From: Cellulophaga sp. Hel_I_12
Lineage (GTDB): Bacteria > Bacteroidota > Bacteroidia > Flavobacteriales > Flavobacteriaceae
Reading direction: 5' to 3'
DNA length: 64,000 nucleotides
Assembly (NCBI RefSeq): GCF_000799565.1
Contig: NZ_JUHB01000001.1
Coordinates: 372,001-436,000 of the forward strand
Below the pieces are notes generated by a model, which searched no databases, was not told where the DNA came from, and saw nothing but the letters and a program-made list of their open reading frames with translations. Below are positions 43,449 through 53,406 of this stretch, in pieces (within the stretch, counting starts at the first letter, position 1; every line of letters begins with the position of its first letter). The position numbers and the translations under genes were made by a program.

Positions 43449-43495
43449 TTTAGATAGTCTAAAGAAATATTAAGAATACAAATATTTGCTTAATC

Positions 43496-44662
43496 ATGAA
43501 CATAGAAAAAAATAAATCAGAACACAATATTACTAGCAAATTAACTTTGCTTCTTGAAGTAAAATACATTTTTAAAGCCATTCAAGAAACTACTAGAAAT
43601 AATCAAGTCATGTTTATTGTTTTACTGGAAGGAAATTGTTCTTCCCTAACCAAAGAATTATCCTCTATGGTTGCTAAAATATTTCAGGAAGAAACGGATT
43701 TTTTATATAGGATATTCTCGTTTGAATATGCTCAACAACAACTAATGGAAGAAAACCTATTTTTTGTTCATGGGTGTACTTGGGATAAACTAATCTATCA
43801 AAATCCTGATGCAGCATTGGACAGTTTTCATGAATACTATATACCCCAAAAAACACTAGGTAACATACAATCAGCTTTCGAAAAAGAACACCATAAAATA
43901 TCCGCCTTTCTTGATGGTGCGACCTTTTTTATCGAAAAGAATAATCTGTCACATGCCGCTTATATGTTGCACCAATATATAGAACTGTGGTTTCGCTTTG
44001 TCGCTCTTTTTACAATGGGCAAGGAACGTAAAAGCCATAGCATTAAGGAACTTCAAATCTATATTAAAACATTTGCCCCGGAACTGGGCAATCTTTTCAA
44101 TACCGACATAGAGGAGGAGCAAAACCTTTTAAAATTGCTGGATGATGCGTATATATCCACCCGCTATGAGAACAATTATTATATCAACCAAGAACAGATT
44201 TATAAAATATTGGAGAAAGCCAATAAAATGGAATCATTGGCTACATCATTGTTTAAAAACAAATTGGATGCCTGTATTGTTCAATCTTCCAAACCAAAGG
44301 AACTCAATGTTCCCAACGAGCAATGTTCACTCCCAAATGATGGCACAGAGTTATTGAATTTCATTAATTCCCTATCCGAAAAGGATTTTTCATCCTTAAA
44401 ACCATATCCCTTTAAAAAAGAGCTTTACACAATTGGAATGGTTACTGAGGGCTATTTGGAAACCTCTTTTATGATATCTAACCTTCTAAAGGTTTGCATC
44501 ATAGCGATGGAGTCAGAATGCTGCTCCACACGTTCCATTCCTGAACCAGACCATAATATTAAGGAAGTTTTGGGTTATATCTTGGATATGATACCCCACA
44601 ATGAAATGGAACTTTTGGACACCCTCAGATATTTAGCATTAGAAACAGAAACAAGCAGCTGA
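43496..44662 (+). CDS. HEPN-domain protein with a C-terminal repeat module
   Basis: 388 residues. The N-terminal 130 are helical/beta of unclear type. HEPN domain about 135-260: FLDGATFFIEKNNLSHAAYMLHQYIELWFRFVALFTMG, a typical first helix pair, then KERKSHSIKELQIYI and RYENNYYINQEQIYKILEKANKM. The catalytic Rx4-6H of HEPN RNases is not clear (RKSH). The C-terminal ~75 residues (LETSFMISNLLKVCIIAME...ILDMIPHNEMELLDTL) are related to the next gene's product. The only cargo genes read rightward are this and its partner; they overlap by 1 bp. Possibly an RNA-targeting defence protein. Confidence 0.7.
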   Translation: MNIEKNKSEHNITSKLTLLLEVKYIFKAIQETTRNNQVMFIVLLEGNCSSLTKELSSMVAKIFQEETDFLYRIFSFEYAQQQLMEENLFFVHGCTWDKLIYQNPDAALDSFHEYYIPQKTLGNIQSAFEKEHHKISAFLDGATFFIEKNNLSHAAYMLHQYIELWFRFVALFTMGKERKSHSIKELQIYIKTFAPELGNLFNTDIEEEQNLLKLLDDAYISTRYENNYYINQEQIYKILEKANKMESLATSLFKNKLDACIVQSSKPKELNVPNEQCSLPNDGTELLNFINSLSEKDFSSLKPYPFKKELYTIGMVTEGYLETSFMISNLLKVCIIAMESECCSTRSIPEPDHNIKEVLGYILDMIPHNEMELLDTLRYLALETETSS

Positions 44663-45021
44663 TGAAAGGAAAAAAGAAACATAAAAAAACATTAAAAAGA
44701 ATTCAAGAGGAATTATCACGTAGAGAGGGACTGTTGAAGCCTGCTGGATATTCATGCAACCATAAACCTATGATGAAAGGAGAATTTCCAATAGGGGATA
44801 ATGATGAACTTTTATTCAGTATATCCTGTTTATTGAAAACCTGTGTATTGGCACTTGAGGGAGACACTACTTTTTCATCCTCTGCAATTTCTAATGCAGA
44901 CCCGAAGTCTAATGTTATTGTAGCGTTAGAATTCATTATCAATCTACTGCCTAGGGAACAAATGGTTTTATTAGATGAAATTACTCAAATCCTTTCCGAA
45001 GTAGAATATAAAAAAGTATAA
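44662..45021 (+). CDS. Small protein related to the C-terminus of the HEPN protein
   Basis: 119 residues. After a basic N-terminus (KGKKKHKKTLKRIQEELSRREG), residues 50-118 (ELLFSISCLLKTCVLALEG...LEFIINLLPREQMVLLDEITQIL) follow the same helix pattern as the last 75 residues of the upstream HEPN protein, including ISxLLKxCxxALE and PxxxMxLLD. It shares one base with the HEPN stop (TGATG), so the two are made together. The partial duplication suggests a heteromeric complex through this module (inference). Confidence 0.65.
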   Translation: MKGKKKHKKTLKRIQEELSRREGLLKPAGYSCNHKPMMKGEFPIGDNDELLFSISCLLKTCVLALEGDTTFSSSAISNADPKSNVIVALEFIINLLPREQMVLLDEITQILSEVEYKKV

Positions 45022-45091
45022 ACCCAATACCATTTATTAAAAGAATGAAGTAAATTAGATTCCATAATTATATCACAAAAATTATTCTATT

Positions 45092-46036
45092 TTAAATCAA
45101 TTTCAGCTGCCTAGCAATATCCTGAGTAAATTTAGACATTGGTCGTTTATGAATATCTTTAGAATTTGTATAATTTCCCACTAGCAATCTTTCGGCCATT
45201 GGAATTTTATTGGGGTATAGTTTTTTAAAAGAATTCCTCAAAGATTCTAAATAATTTTTGTTATAAATTAATGCTTTGAGAATTAGCTCTTCAGCTAAAT
45301 CCTTTTGTGTAGAATAAATACCTTCAATATCAAATTGGTCATTATAACCCTTTTTCTCTGAATCATCAAATTCAATCTTCAAATTTTCCACAGTACCATT
45401 GACCCTATATGAGACTAGTGATTTTTTGTCAATTTGAAATGTAAACGGAGACTCTCTCAAATCAATAGGATCATCGGAATATACATTGAAATTGACCATT
45501 CCGCTTCGTTTGACATTATTACAAGAACCACACACAGGTAATAAATTAAAAAAAGAAATACTGAAACATGGATAATCGGATTTTGGATAAAAATGATCTA
45601 CTTGAAATTTGGCAGATCTTTTACCATTCAAAGTTCTAACAGTTACGGCCAATTGAGAATTGCAATAAATACAGGATTTAAGACCACTTGCTTCAAAATA
45701 TTTAGCATAAAAAACATTTCTCAAACCAGAATAATCCATCCTTTTAAGCAATTCATTCTTAAACTCCCTATTTTGACTAGCCATTATTGAACCGTTAATG
45801 ATAATATCAAAATCATCTTTCGCAATTTTTAAATCGTTTGGCCTAATCATTACAATACTTTCAAATTCTGCAATCAACTTATCAAGATAATTTTGCTGTT
45901 GTGCATTAAGATTAATTGGTGCAGGGTTATTTCTGAATTCAAAAACAGACCGTTTCGCTTTATCAATTATTGTTTTAATTTCAGTTTGATTAGTGGCTAA
46001 AATATTTTCAATGACCGCATTATTTATTGATATCAT
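45092..46036 (-). CDS. HNH nuclease, PtuB-like (Septu)
   Basis: 314 residues. The HNH core has its zinc ligands in CIYCNSQL and CGSCNNVKR, and the catalytic strand QVDHFYPKSDYP (the His of HNH) between them. N- and C-terminal helical parts are unrecognised. It overlaps the ATPase gene by 17 bp. An SMC-like ATPase followed by an HNH nuclease is the composition of Septu (PtuA/PtuB) anti-phage systems; no reverse transcriptase is seen that would make it a retron. Confidence 0.8.
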   Translation of the reverse strand: MISINNAVIENILATNQTEIKTIIDKAKRSVFEFRNNPAPINLNAQQQNYLDKLIAEFESIVMIRPNDLKIAKDDFDIIINGSIMASQNREFKNELLKRMDYSGLRNVFYAKYFEASGLKSCIYCNSQLAVTVRTLNGKRSAKFQVDHFYPKSDYPCFSISFFNLLPVCGSCNNVKRSGMVNFNVYSDDPIDLRESPFTFQIDKKSLVSYRVNGTVENLKIEFDDSEKKGYNDQFDIEGIYSTQKDLAEELILKALIYNKNYLESLRNSFKKLYPNKIPMAERLLVGNYTNSKDIHKRPMSKFTQDIARQLKLI

Positions 46037-48227
46037 TCTTTTTTTTATTTTTTAGGTCTTCTAACTTTTTAATTTCTTCATCAATTTTTTTCTCATCATA
46101 AAAATTACTTAAGAACAACTCCTTCAAATCAAACTTTAACAAGGGCTCTCCTATCATATTAATAAATTTTTCAGCAGACTCAGTATCCCAAAGTAATTTT
46201 GGTTTATCTTCCTTTTCAGGCGATTGCTCTCCATCTTTATATGTTAAAAACTTAAGCAAATCTTTAATTTTTTCTTTGGCATATTCTCCCATAAATCCGT
46301 TGGAAAGAAAAAACTCATTTGCTAATAAATCATGAACATTTGCCGCATAAGTTTCTTCATTATCATAAGGCTCAATTGAGCCATCATTTAGCTTTAAAAT
46401 GTTGTCAGAAGGTATGTCAGAAAGTATAAATGGAGAGTGAGTCAAAAAAATAATATTGTAACCCGCATCACTCCAATTCAATGAATTAATAGCTTTAATG
46501 AGTTCGCTGACATATATTCTCTGAAATTCTGGATGAAAGCATAACTCAACTTCATCTAACAAAATATTAAAATTTTTATAAGATACTCTATCATCACTAT
46601 CAACTGAAGCTATTGAATTTAAATTCAATAAATGATAAATTATAGAATTTATACTATAAATCATTTGCTTCTCACCTGAACTCAAATCCTTGAAAAATCC
46701 CTTATCCTTAAATTCAAAATCTATTTCAAAAAAAGAAGGTGGTAAATAATTAGTCAAACTATGTTTTAGATGTGCATTTTTAATCCTTTCATCAAAATCA
46801 GTAATGGAAGGATTTAAGTGCCAATCATTCTCGACATAAGCAATTTCATTCTTTAAATTTGATTCTATATTCAAATTTATATAATCTGATATACCATCTT
46901 TTATGGGAGTTGTAATAAGAAATGTTTTTTGCTTTGAGTCACTAATGTTATAATAATTATAAATAAGAAAGTTCAATGCCTGTCTTAATTTAAAAGTACT
47001 ATGTGAAAAATCTTCCACTAATAAGTTGAAACCATCCTCAATAATCTCATCTGTTGCGTTCTTTCTAAAAATCCTATTTCTGTATGCTTTATATTGTGAG
47101 TATTTTTTAATAATGATTTCGGTTTTTCTTAAAATGTACTCTACAGTCAGTTTTTTAATTTTATCGTGGTTAATATCCACTTCCAACCGTGAATAATCGA
47201 TTTTGGGATAAAATGATTTAATCAGAAGTTTTAAATGTTTCTTTTTCCATTTTTGGGTATATTCTAAATAAATTGATTTTTCATCTATGGAAATTAAATA
47301 ATCTGGAATCTGACCAGTTTTTAAGCTATCACCCTCCAAAACATTAAATTTTCTAAAATCAATATTTAAGAGAAGTTTTTGAATAAGTTTACCATTTATT
47401 AAACCTCTAAAACCCTCATCATCATATTGTCCTTCAGTTTTTTTTGTAAAAACATTACTTAATAACCTTGATTTTGATAAGTAGGTAACCCTATTAATAT
47501 CTATTACACCTTCGGTTCTCATAGGATTCAAAACAATTGGTGTCTTGTATCCATCGTTTTTATGAAAAATAGATTTCAACCAAACCCCTATTTCATTTGT
47601 GTTTAAACCATATAGAGAATAGTTGGCCAAAATTGAATAGAAAAAAGTGTGATAAAGAGTTTCAATATTTATTTTGTCAATTTCTTTGTCTACATTATTA
47701 AGAGTTATTTCCTCCTTTATTTCGAATGTTATTTTATTTTGACTATTTACATCTTTTTCCGATATGCTGAATATTACTTGTTTAAAAGTATCCTTTCTTT
47801 TTATAATTGAATAAATCTTATCATTTACACAATATAACAATTCACAATCAAGGCCTTTAAAATTTTCAATTTCTAATTCAAGCCGGTTTTCATCACTGTT
47901 ATTAAGTTCATGCTCTTTGATAAAATCATCAAGAATTATGAGTTTTAGTTTTACTGCTAAACAAAAGATAAAACCACTTAATAGTTCAACAATAGTACTT
48001 TTTCCACTTCCATTTTTTCCTACAATAGCTGAAACACTAATATTACTTTCAAAAAGAATTTCTGGTACTTTTTGATAATAATGAATTTGATGAATTAAAT
48101 TTTCTTCACTAAGGATAAAATCATAATCTTGATAGAACTTGTAGATTACATCAAGATTCAGATTTTTCAAAAGTTTTTGACTATGGTCTTTCAGTGGTCT
48201 TATTGCAAGTAATTTAAATTTGCTCAT
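46020..48227 (-). CDS. AAA-family (SMC-like) ATPase, PtuA-like (Septu)
   Basis: 735 residues. Walker A is VGKNGSGKSTIVELLSGF at about 65-80, with ABC-type features in the last third: signature-like LSSGEKQMIYS, Walker B FNILLDEVELCFHPEFQ and the switch FLTHSPFILSD (about 610). The insertion between is coiled and Lys/Glu-rich. This is the overcoming-lysogenization-defect/PtuA-type ATPase that holds an HNH partner until it senses phage replication. The gene starts 25 bp after the small 86-residue gene and overlaps the HNH gene. Confidence 0.85.
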   Translation of the reverse strand: MSKFKLLAIRPLKDHSQKLLKNLNLDVIYKFYQDYDFILSEENLIHQIHYYQKVPEILFESNISVSAIVGKNGSGKSTIVELLSGFIFCLAVKLKLIILDDFIKEHELNNSDENRLELEIENFKGLDCELLYCVNDKIYSIIKRKDTFKQVIFSISEKDVNSQNKITFEIKEEITLNNVDKEIDKINIETLYHTFFYSILANYSLYGLNTNEIGVWLKSIFHKNDGYKTPIVLNPMRTEGVIDINRVTYLSKSRLLSNVFTKKTEGQYDDEGFRGLINGKLIQKLLLNIDFRKFNVLEGDSLKTGQIPDYLISIDEKSIYLEYTQKWKKKHLKLLIKSFYPKIDYSRLEVDINHDKIKKLTVEYILRKTEIIIKKYSQYKAYRNRIFRKNATDEIIEDGFNLLVEDFSHSTFKLRQALNFLIYNYYNISDSKQKTFLITTPIKDGISDYINLNIESNLKNEIAYVENDWHLNPSITDFDERIKNAHLKHSLTNYLPPSFFEIDFEFKDKGFFKDLSSGEKQMIYSINSIIYHLLNLNSIASVDSDDRVSYKNFNILLDEVELCFHPEFQRIYVSELIKAINSLNWSDAGYNIIFLTHSPFILSDIPSDNILKLNDGSIEPYDNEETYAANVHDLLANEFFLSNGFMGEYAKEKIKDLLKFLTYKDGEQSPEKEDKPKLLWDTESAEKFINMIGEPLLKFDLKELFLSNFYDEKKIDEEIKKLEDLKNKKKNDINK

Positions 48228-48252
48228 GCTTTAGCTTCTTAATCAATGATCA

Positions 48253-48513
48253 TTATTTAATTAATTCAGGTTCTGAATTTCTCCACTTAATCAAAATCCT
48301 ATTATTTTCTTCCTCAATACTAAAATATAAGGAATCTGATTTTCCAAAAAACTCTCCCTTGCACTTATAAATTCTTCTATAATCTCTCGACTCATGGTCA
48401 ATAAAAATTACAATATCATCATCGGGTAGAGGATTGTCAATTTTAATTCTATACATAGAATTTTCACTTCTAGTACTTGGTCTGATTGTTCTATTTTTTA
48501 TAATTAATCCCAT
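48253..48513 (-). CDS. Small protein within the Septu-like operon
   Basis: 86 residues, mostly beta: LIIKNRTIRPSTRS, IDNPLPDDDIVIFIDHESRDYRRIYKCKGEFFGKSDSLYFSIEEENNRILIKWRN. No known motif. It lies between the helicase-nuclease (10 bp) and the ATPase (25 bp) in the same direction, so it is part of the unit. It might be an accessory, sensor or inhibitor subunit; the sequence does not say which. Confidence 0.65.
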   Translation of the reverse strand: MGLIIKNRTIRPSTRSENSMYRIKIDNPLPDDDIVIFIDHESRDYRRIYKCKGEFFGKSDSLYFSIEEENNRILIKWRNSEPELIK

Positions 48514-48523
48514 ATTAAATTAG

Positions 48524-51500
48524 CTACTTATTAAAATAACATTTAAGTTCCGTTTCTGTCATTTCTATGACAGTAGAGAAAATAGAACCCAGAAAGTTTT
48601 TCATGTCCAGTGTTAATAAAGGAGTTTCCACTCCTGGCTGTGCAATAGCAAATTCAAATTTTACGTCTGAATATTTTAAAGCTTTTTTAACCACGTCCAA
48701 ATCTTCCTTGTTACCCAAATAGAACCGTTTACCTTTTAATACACCGTCTCCATTTCGCCTTTCCATATGCTTTAAAAGTTCTTCCGGCTTCCACTTATAC
48801 CTCAAGGAGATTATTGCTTGACCACAAACTTCATACAAGTCCGATTTTCTTGCACCAGCCTTTTCTTTGGAATATTTACAATGTATCAATTCAAATCTAA
48901 CTATATCTAAATCCATGAATATAGCTATGATATCGGCCTTCTCACCCGAATTATCATCATTGAAAACAATTCTAGCACCTCGTTCAACAAGAATTTTCAT
49001 CATATATTCCTGAATAGAGTTATCTCGTTTTGAACCATTTTTATACATAGATTCAACTGTGTAATCAACCTTCTCCCAAGACAAATTTTCAATACGTTCA
49101 GAAGGAATAGCAACAATAAAAGAGTCTTTATACTCTGTTAAAATACATCCAGCAATGGTGTCACCATTAAGAAGAAACATAGTTGGTGGATTTCTCTCGA
49201 AAAATTCTTTTAATGGTATTCCTTCCGCTTTAAGACCCTCTACATAATACTTACTATTATCAAGACCTATAATATTAAAACCGTTTTCACCTCCTAATGT
49301 TATTGAAAAAAGAATAACTTCACCTTCGGGCATTGTTACTGAAAAATTAGCTTTCTCTTTTTCAAGAGAACTATTATTTAATGTACATTCAGAAATCAAA
49401 AAAGAACTTACAGAACCTTTCTTTTTTATTTCAATCCTGTGTATTTTTTCGTATAGTTCCTCACTCCAATCTGTAGCTAAAATAATTGTACTATCATCAT
49501 ATACTTTCAATTCGGTTTTATCAGCAGAATCTACTAGTAATTGATTGGAATCTATTGTTCTATCAGTCACTAAAGCTCCAATTTTTAAACACCATTTTTT
49601 CCACTCCATCACATTTCCAATTCGAGCTGGACTCCATATTTTTCCTTTCACGGAAGCACCTATGCTTTCTGGATGTCCATTTCTAAACCCAACACCCACA
49701 AAGTCAGACTTCTTCACTTTATTCCCTTCTTTCCATCTTTTTAATTCTGTAGTAACATCAGAACCACTCAAACGAGAATATCTGTGCAAATGACTTGCAG
49801 GTTTGAAAACACCTGCATGAACAATACTTAATCTGCTAATAGAATCAAATGATCTAAATACCTCATCACCATTGATTATGTCTGGCTTTTCTTGGTCAGA
49901 TATTTTAGAGACTAAAATATTATGGTCTAATCTTTTTTCAGAATATCCTATATAGAGTAAATTTGAATTTTTGTCAAAATGCATAACAATCAAATTCCAA
50001 GTTTGGTCTTTAAGCGAATCTACTTTGGCCCATTTTACCTTTTCTATTGTCTGGGTGGTAAAGTAAAAAATGCCTTCATCTTCGTTTATGTAAGGTTGAG
50101 AAAGTTTGTATTTATTTAAATTAAATGCCAATGAAAAATTTCTCCATTCGACCTTTTCGCACTTATAACATACGCAACTCAATGCAGGAAAAACCAACTT
50201 TGGATTTAATTGAACATCATGGGAGTCAAAGCCAGACAAAGGTTTACAACCCTGTAGAAAATTTAATAAAGATTCTGCTTCTTCTTTCTTTGCATCAGCT
50301 ATTTCGCTAATTACCTTTTCCCAGCCTGTACCTTCCTGAAATAAATTTTCAAGCTCTACGGATATTTTTTCATCAGCATAATTAACTACGAAAGAAGCCT
50401 TGCCTAATCCCTTTTTCGGTCTTGTGAACCTACCTATGAATTGTAGAATAACAGATAGTGACTTATGTATACCATGTACAGCTGCAATTTTTAATTCTGG
50501 AAAATCAAAGCCCTCACTCAACATATCCACACAGACAATAATATTATATTGCCTGGCTTTTATCTTTTGTACTTCTTCTCTTTTATTATCAATTTTACTG
50601 TGTATTAAAACTATCTTTTCCTTTGGAAACCATTCTTTATATTTTTTAAACAATTCTTCTGATTGTATATGATTATTGGCCCTAACCATCATACAGTGTT
50701 CAACATAACCACATTCCCTATCAGTCAAAAGTCGACTCATTGCAGCACGCGCAATGGCTTCATCTTTCTTTTGTGGATGTTTCTCATCAACAGATATTAA
50801 TGAAATTTCTGAAAAACAATTATCTGTTAATGCTTGAGACAATGGGTAATTATAAACAAATTTTCCATCAATAGGCCTACGGTCATTCCTATAAGGGGTA
50901 GCGGTAAATTGCACTATCTTGGAATGATTAAAAAGAGTCTTGATACTTTCCCATGAATTTGCCTTGACATGATGAGCCTCATCAAAAAATACATGAGAAA
51001 ATAAAGGTTTTAATGCTTCTAAAATTTCAATAGGTGCTTTAGAAATTAATGCAGGCGTTGAAATTACAACATCAGCTTTCTCAAGGTGTTCAATTTGTTT
51101 TATTTCATTTAGGGTCTTTTTAAGTACACACACTGTAGGATTTTGAAAATATTCAGGTATCACGCCCAACTCTCTCAACATTCCCCACGACTCAAATTTT
51201 TCAGCAATTTGATTCTTTAAATCAATAGTTGGAACTATTACCAATGTCCGTTTAGCCTTTTCGGCTAAAGTTGTTACTATCATTGTTTCAGTCTTTCCCG
51301 TACCTGTTGGCAACACAATTGTAGCAGGATCAGTCGAAATTGACCAATGGGATAACAATGAATAAACGGCTCCTTTTTGAGCTGCTCTCAAAGACATATT
51401 ATTTTTTCCGATGCCATCTATTTTCACACTATCAAGCTGACCCCTATAATCAGAATGAACTTGGTTTAGGATACTTTTTATCTCATAAAAATCTTTTAAT

Positions 51501-51706
51501 TTTTTACAATTTGCTACAAATGAAAAATGCTCATTACCAATTTTAAAGGTTTCTCCATTTTGATGGGCTGCATTTATTTTCCAGCGACCTTTAGGAAAGC
51601 CCAATTGAGAAACTGCACCAATTTTATTTTTGTAATACTTAAAGTAAAGAGGTTTCAATAAATTAATATCGAGTTCGTATTGAAATTCAAAAGCAGTCTG
51701 TTTCAT
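48524..51706 (-). CDS. Superfamily 2 helicase with C-terminal restriction-endonuclease-like domain
   Basis: 1060 residues. Helicase motifs: Walker A LPTGTGKTETMIV (about 133), DEAHH (about 240), QFTATPYRND (motif III) and QFIGRFTRPKKG (motif VI, about 430). A ~450-residue middle part of beta character follows, then a PD-(D/E)XK-like end (about 930-1010: ARIVFNDDNSGEKADIIAIF, LIHCKYSKEKAGARKSDLYEVCGQA), with an Asp and the HCK in place of the ExK/QxK of Mrr-type nucleases. First gene of the leftward helicase/86-aa/ATPase/HNH unit. Confidence 0.85.
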   Translation of the reverse strand: MKQTAFEFQYELDINLLKPLYFKYYKNKIGAVSQLGFPKGRWKINAAHQNGETFKIGNEHFSFVANCKKLKDFYEIKSILNQVHSDYRGQLDSVKIDGIGKNNMSLRAAQKGAVYSLLSHWSISTDPATIVLPTGTGKTETMIVTTLAEKAKRTLVIVPTIDLKNQIAEKFESWGMLRELGVIPEYFQNPTVCVLKKTLNEIKQIEHLEKADVVISTPALISKAPIEILEALKPLFSHVFFDEAHHVKANSWESIKTLFNHSKIVQFTATPYRNDRRPIDGKFVYNYPLSQALTDNCFSEISLISVDEKHPQKKDEAIARAAMSRLLTDRECGYVEHCMMVRANNHIQSEELFKKYKEWFPKEKIVLIHSKIDNKREEVQKIKARQYNIIVCVDMLSEGFDFPELKIAAVHGIHKSLSVILQFIGRFTRPKKGLGKASFVVNYADEKISVELENLFQEGTGWEKVISEIADAKKEEAESLLNFLQGCKPLSGFDSHDVQLNPKLVFPALSCVCYKCEKVEWRNFSLAFNLNKYKLSQPYINEDEGIFYFTTQTIEKVKWAKVDSLKDQTWNLIVMHFDKNSNLLYIGYSEKRLDHNILVSKISDQEKPDIINGDEVFRSFDSISRLSIVHAGVFKPASHLHRYSRLSGSDVTTELKRWKEGNKVKKSDFVGVGFRNGHPESIGASVKGKIWSPARIGNVMEWKKWCLKIGALVTDRTIDSNQLLVDSADKTELKVYDDSTIILATDWSEELYEKIHRIEIKKKGSVSSFLISECTLNNSSLEKEKANFSVTMPEGEVILFSITLGGENGFNIIGLDNSKYYVEGLKAEGIPLKEFFERNPPTMFLLNGDTIAGCILTEYKDSFIVAIPSERIENLSWEKVDYTVESMYKNGSKRDNSIQEYMMKILVERGARIVFNDDNSGEKADIIAIFMDLDIVRFELIHCKYSKEKAGARKSDLYEVCGQAIISLRYKWKPEELLKHMERRNGDGVLKGKRFYLGNKEDLDVVKKALKYSDVKFEFAIAQPGVETPLLTLDMKNFLGSIFSTVIEMTETELKCYFNK

Positions 51707-52210
51707 TAAAAAAATTAATTAGAATAATGAGTTTGGCGTATTTATTGGCAATCAAAGAGATTATTTTTGAGCTTTATAAATAGCTTAAATTAAATTCAAT
51801 CTTTTCAGATACTATGCGGAAATCCTCATAACATCTACATTATTCGCTATATCTATTTAGGGAGAATTACGAAGATAAATAATAAACCCATATTACAAAC
51901 AAAACGCCTGAAAATTTTCCAAAGCAAATTCCGTTGCTGATAAATAAATCATGGTCGGAGACATCCCCACCTGAACTGCTGTAAGACAGGAAGACACAAG
52001 GATTACTGCAAACTATCTATATAAACCAATTCCCCTAGGAAGAATCAACAGAAATAGCTTTTGTTATACTCTTAATACCAGCTATAGTCAAGAAAATAAA
52101 GGATAGTGACAAGGATAGCATTTTTCAAAATACATAACTTAATCAATCAACTAAAAACCATCTTATTACATTAATAAAAGATTTTGATGCAATTAAAAAA
52201 ATGCTAATTA
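51707..52210. other. Non-coding gap between cargo and mobilization genes
   Basis: About 500 bp. No ORF of quality, no RNA gene and no clear hairpin terminator. It includes the promoter region of the helicase gene (leftward) and may hold the transition between two modules of the element. Confidence 0.5.
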
Positions 52211-52525
52211 TTACTTCAAAAAATTGTATACAACAATAATTACTAAAAGGATTAATGAAATTATAAATACCACAACGGCCCAAGTAGGATAAATTTTAGC
52301 TTGGTTAATTTTAGCATTAAAGCGATTCTCAAAACCTTCTATCAAGTTCTTATGTATGTATATTTGTTTTTGATGTGCTTCAATAATTGTTTTGTATTCG
52401 GAAACATCCATCTTGATTTTGGTGTCTTTTAATTGTTCATTGATTTTTTCTAGTTTCTCGATACCCTTCTTAAAGTCATCCATTTCATTGACCAGTAGGG
52501 CTGTTAGTTCTTCAAGTTTTGTCAT
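52211..52525 (-). CDS. Small coiled-coil protein with C-terminal membrane anchor
   Basis: 104 residues. Long charged helices (LEELTALLVNEMDDFKKGIEKLEKINEQLKDTKIKM...) are followed by one membrane helix at the end (TWAVVVFIISLILLVIIVVYNFL). This kind of protein is found right after relaxase genes in Bacteroidota mobilizable elements. It is the last gene of the mob unit (17 bp after the relaxase). It may hold the relaxosome at the membrane (inference). Confidence 0.68.
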   Translation of the reverse strand: MTKLEELTALLVNEMDDFKKGIEKLEKINEQLKDTKIKMDVSEYKTIIEAHQKQIYIHKNLIEGFENRFNAKINQAKIYPTWAVVVFIISLILLVIIVVYNFLK

Positions 52526-52542
52526 GATTGTTATGTTTAAGT

Positions 52543-53406
52543 TTAATATCCGATTCCCATGCCTTTATCAATGGCTCTTTTAATAACATACTTGGTTATT
52601 TTTAGTGCCAAGCTTGGTGCCAAGTCAACCATCTTGTCTGCAAGTTTAATACTTATATTGTTTTCCTTTAAAATACTTGCGCCCTGAATCCCGGACATCT
52701 GTTTTCCGATATTTCCAATGGACATATTGCGGTGTACCTCGCTTCCCTTCAGGTTATGCCCATCAAACTCAAACCGAAAGCCCTGAAGCTTATTTTGGTT
52801 GTTTATGGTTGGAATAACTTTTACCCCATTGGTCTCCATCGCCTTGACATAATCATCAAAGGATTTGGGCTGGAACTGTTTCATGGTCAGGTCATGCCTT
52901 CGTTTGATTTCAGTACGGATTTCCATCAAATTGAAAGCTTTTTCAAATTGCACCTGTTTGACCGTGGTCAGCTGCATACGTTCAGCCACCCTTTCAGCGG
53001 CCAATTGGCTGCGCTTCCCTATAAAACTATCGTTATAGGCAACACCCCTAAAATCAATACGGTTGACATATAAATGGATATGCTTATGCTCCTTATCCTG
53101 ATGTACAAAAGCGATGGCCTGACGTTCGCCCAGGTTCATGTCCTTTATAAAACGTGCCGTGATTTCATTGAGTTCCTTTGTTCCCAAGTGTTTGCCATCT
53201 TCAATGGTCGGACTGATGACAAAGGAGAGGGTATTCTTGGTACAATGGTAGTTCAGGTCCTGGACCATTTTGAACTCCTTGGTGATCTCTGCAGGCGTAT
53301 CCCCATGCAGGAATTCCTTCAGTACGATCTGGGCATCCTTTTCCTGGTTCCATCCGTAGGACATGGAAGCCCGGGTATGTGATATACTTTTTCCTTTTCC
53401 TATCAT
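52543..53406 (-). CDS. Relaxase (MobA/VirD2-like mobilization nuclease)
   Basis: 287 residues. SHTRASMSYGWNQEKD at the N-terminus, then the HUH metal motif in FVHQDKEHKHIHLYVNRID (H-x-H-x3-N, about 100-115). The nucleophile Tyr is probably the one in SMSYGWN (about residue 17). It would nick the oriT of the element and pilot the strand to a conjugation machine supplied by another element. Coupled to mobC by a 4-bp ATGA overlap. The oriT should lie near 53-55 kb, but I could not identify it. Confidence 0.88.
   Translation of the reverse strand: MIGKGKSISHTRASMSYGWNQEKDAQIVLKEFLHGDTPAEITKEFKMVQDLNYHCTKNTLSFVISPTIEDGKHLGTKELNEITARFIKDMNLGERQAIAFVHQDKEHKHIHLYVNRIDFRGVAYNDSFIGKRSQLAAERVAERMQLTTVKQVQFEKAFNLMEIRTEIKRRHDLTMKQFQPKSFDDYVKAMETNGVKVIPTINNQNKLQGFRFEFDGHNLKGSEVHRNMSIGNIGKQMSGIQGASILKENNISIKLADKMVDLAPSLALKITKYVIKRAIDKGMGIGY

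Noticed and set aside
45092..48227. Retron with Septu effector
   Set aside because: No reverse transcriptase gene or msr/msd-like RNA is visible next to the ATPase/HNH pair.
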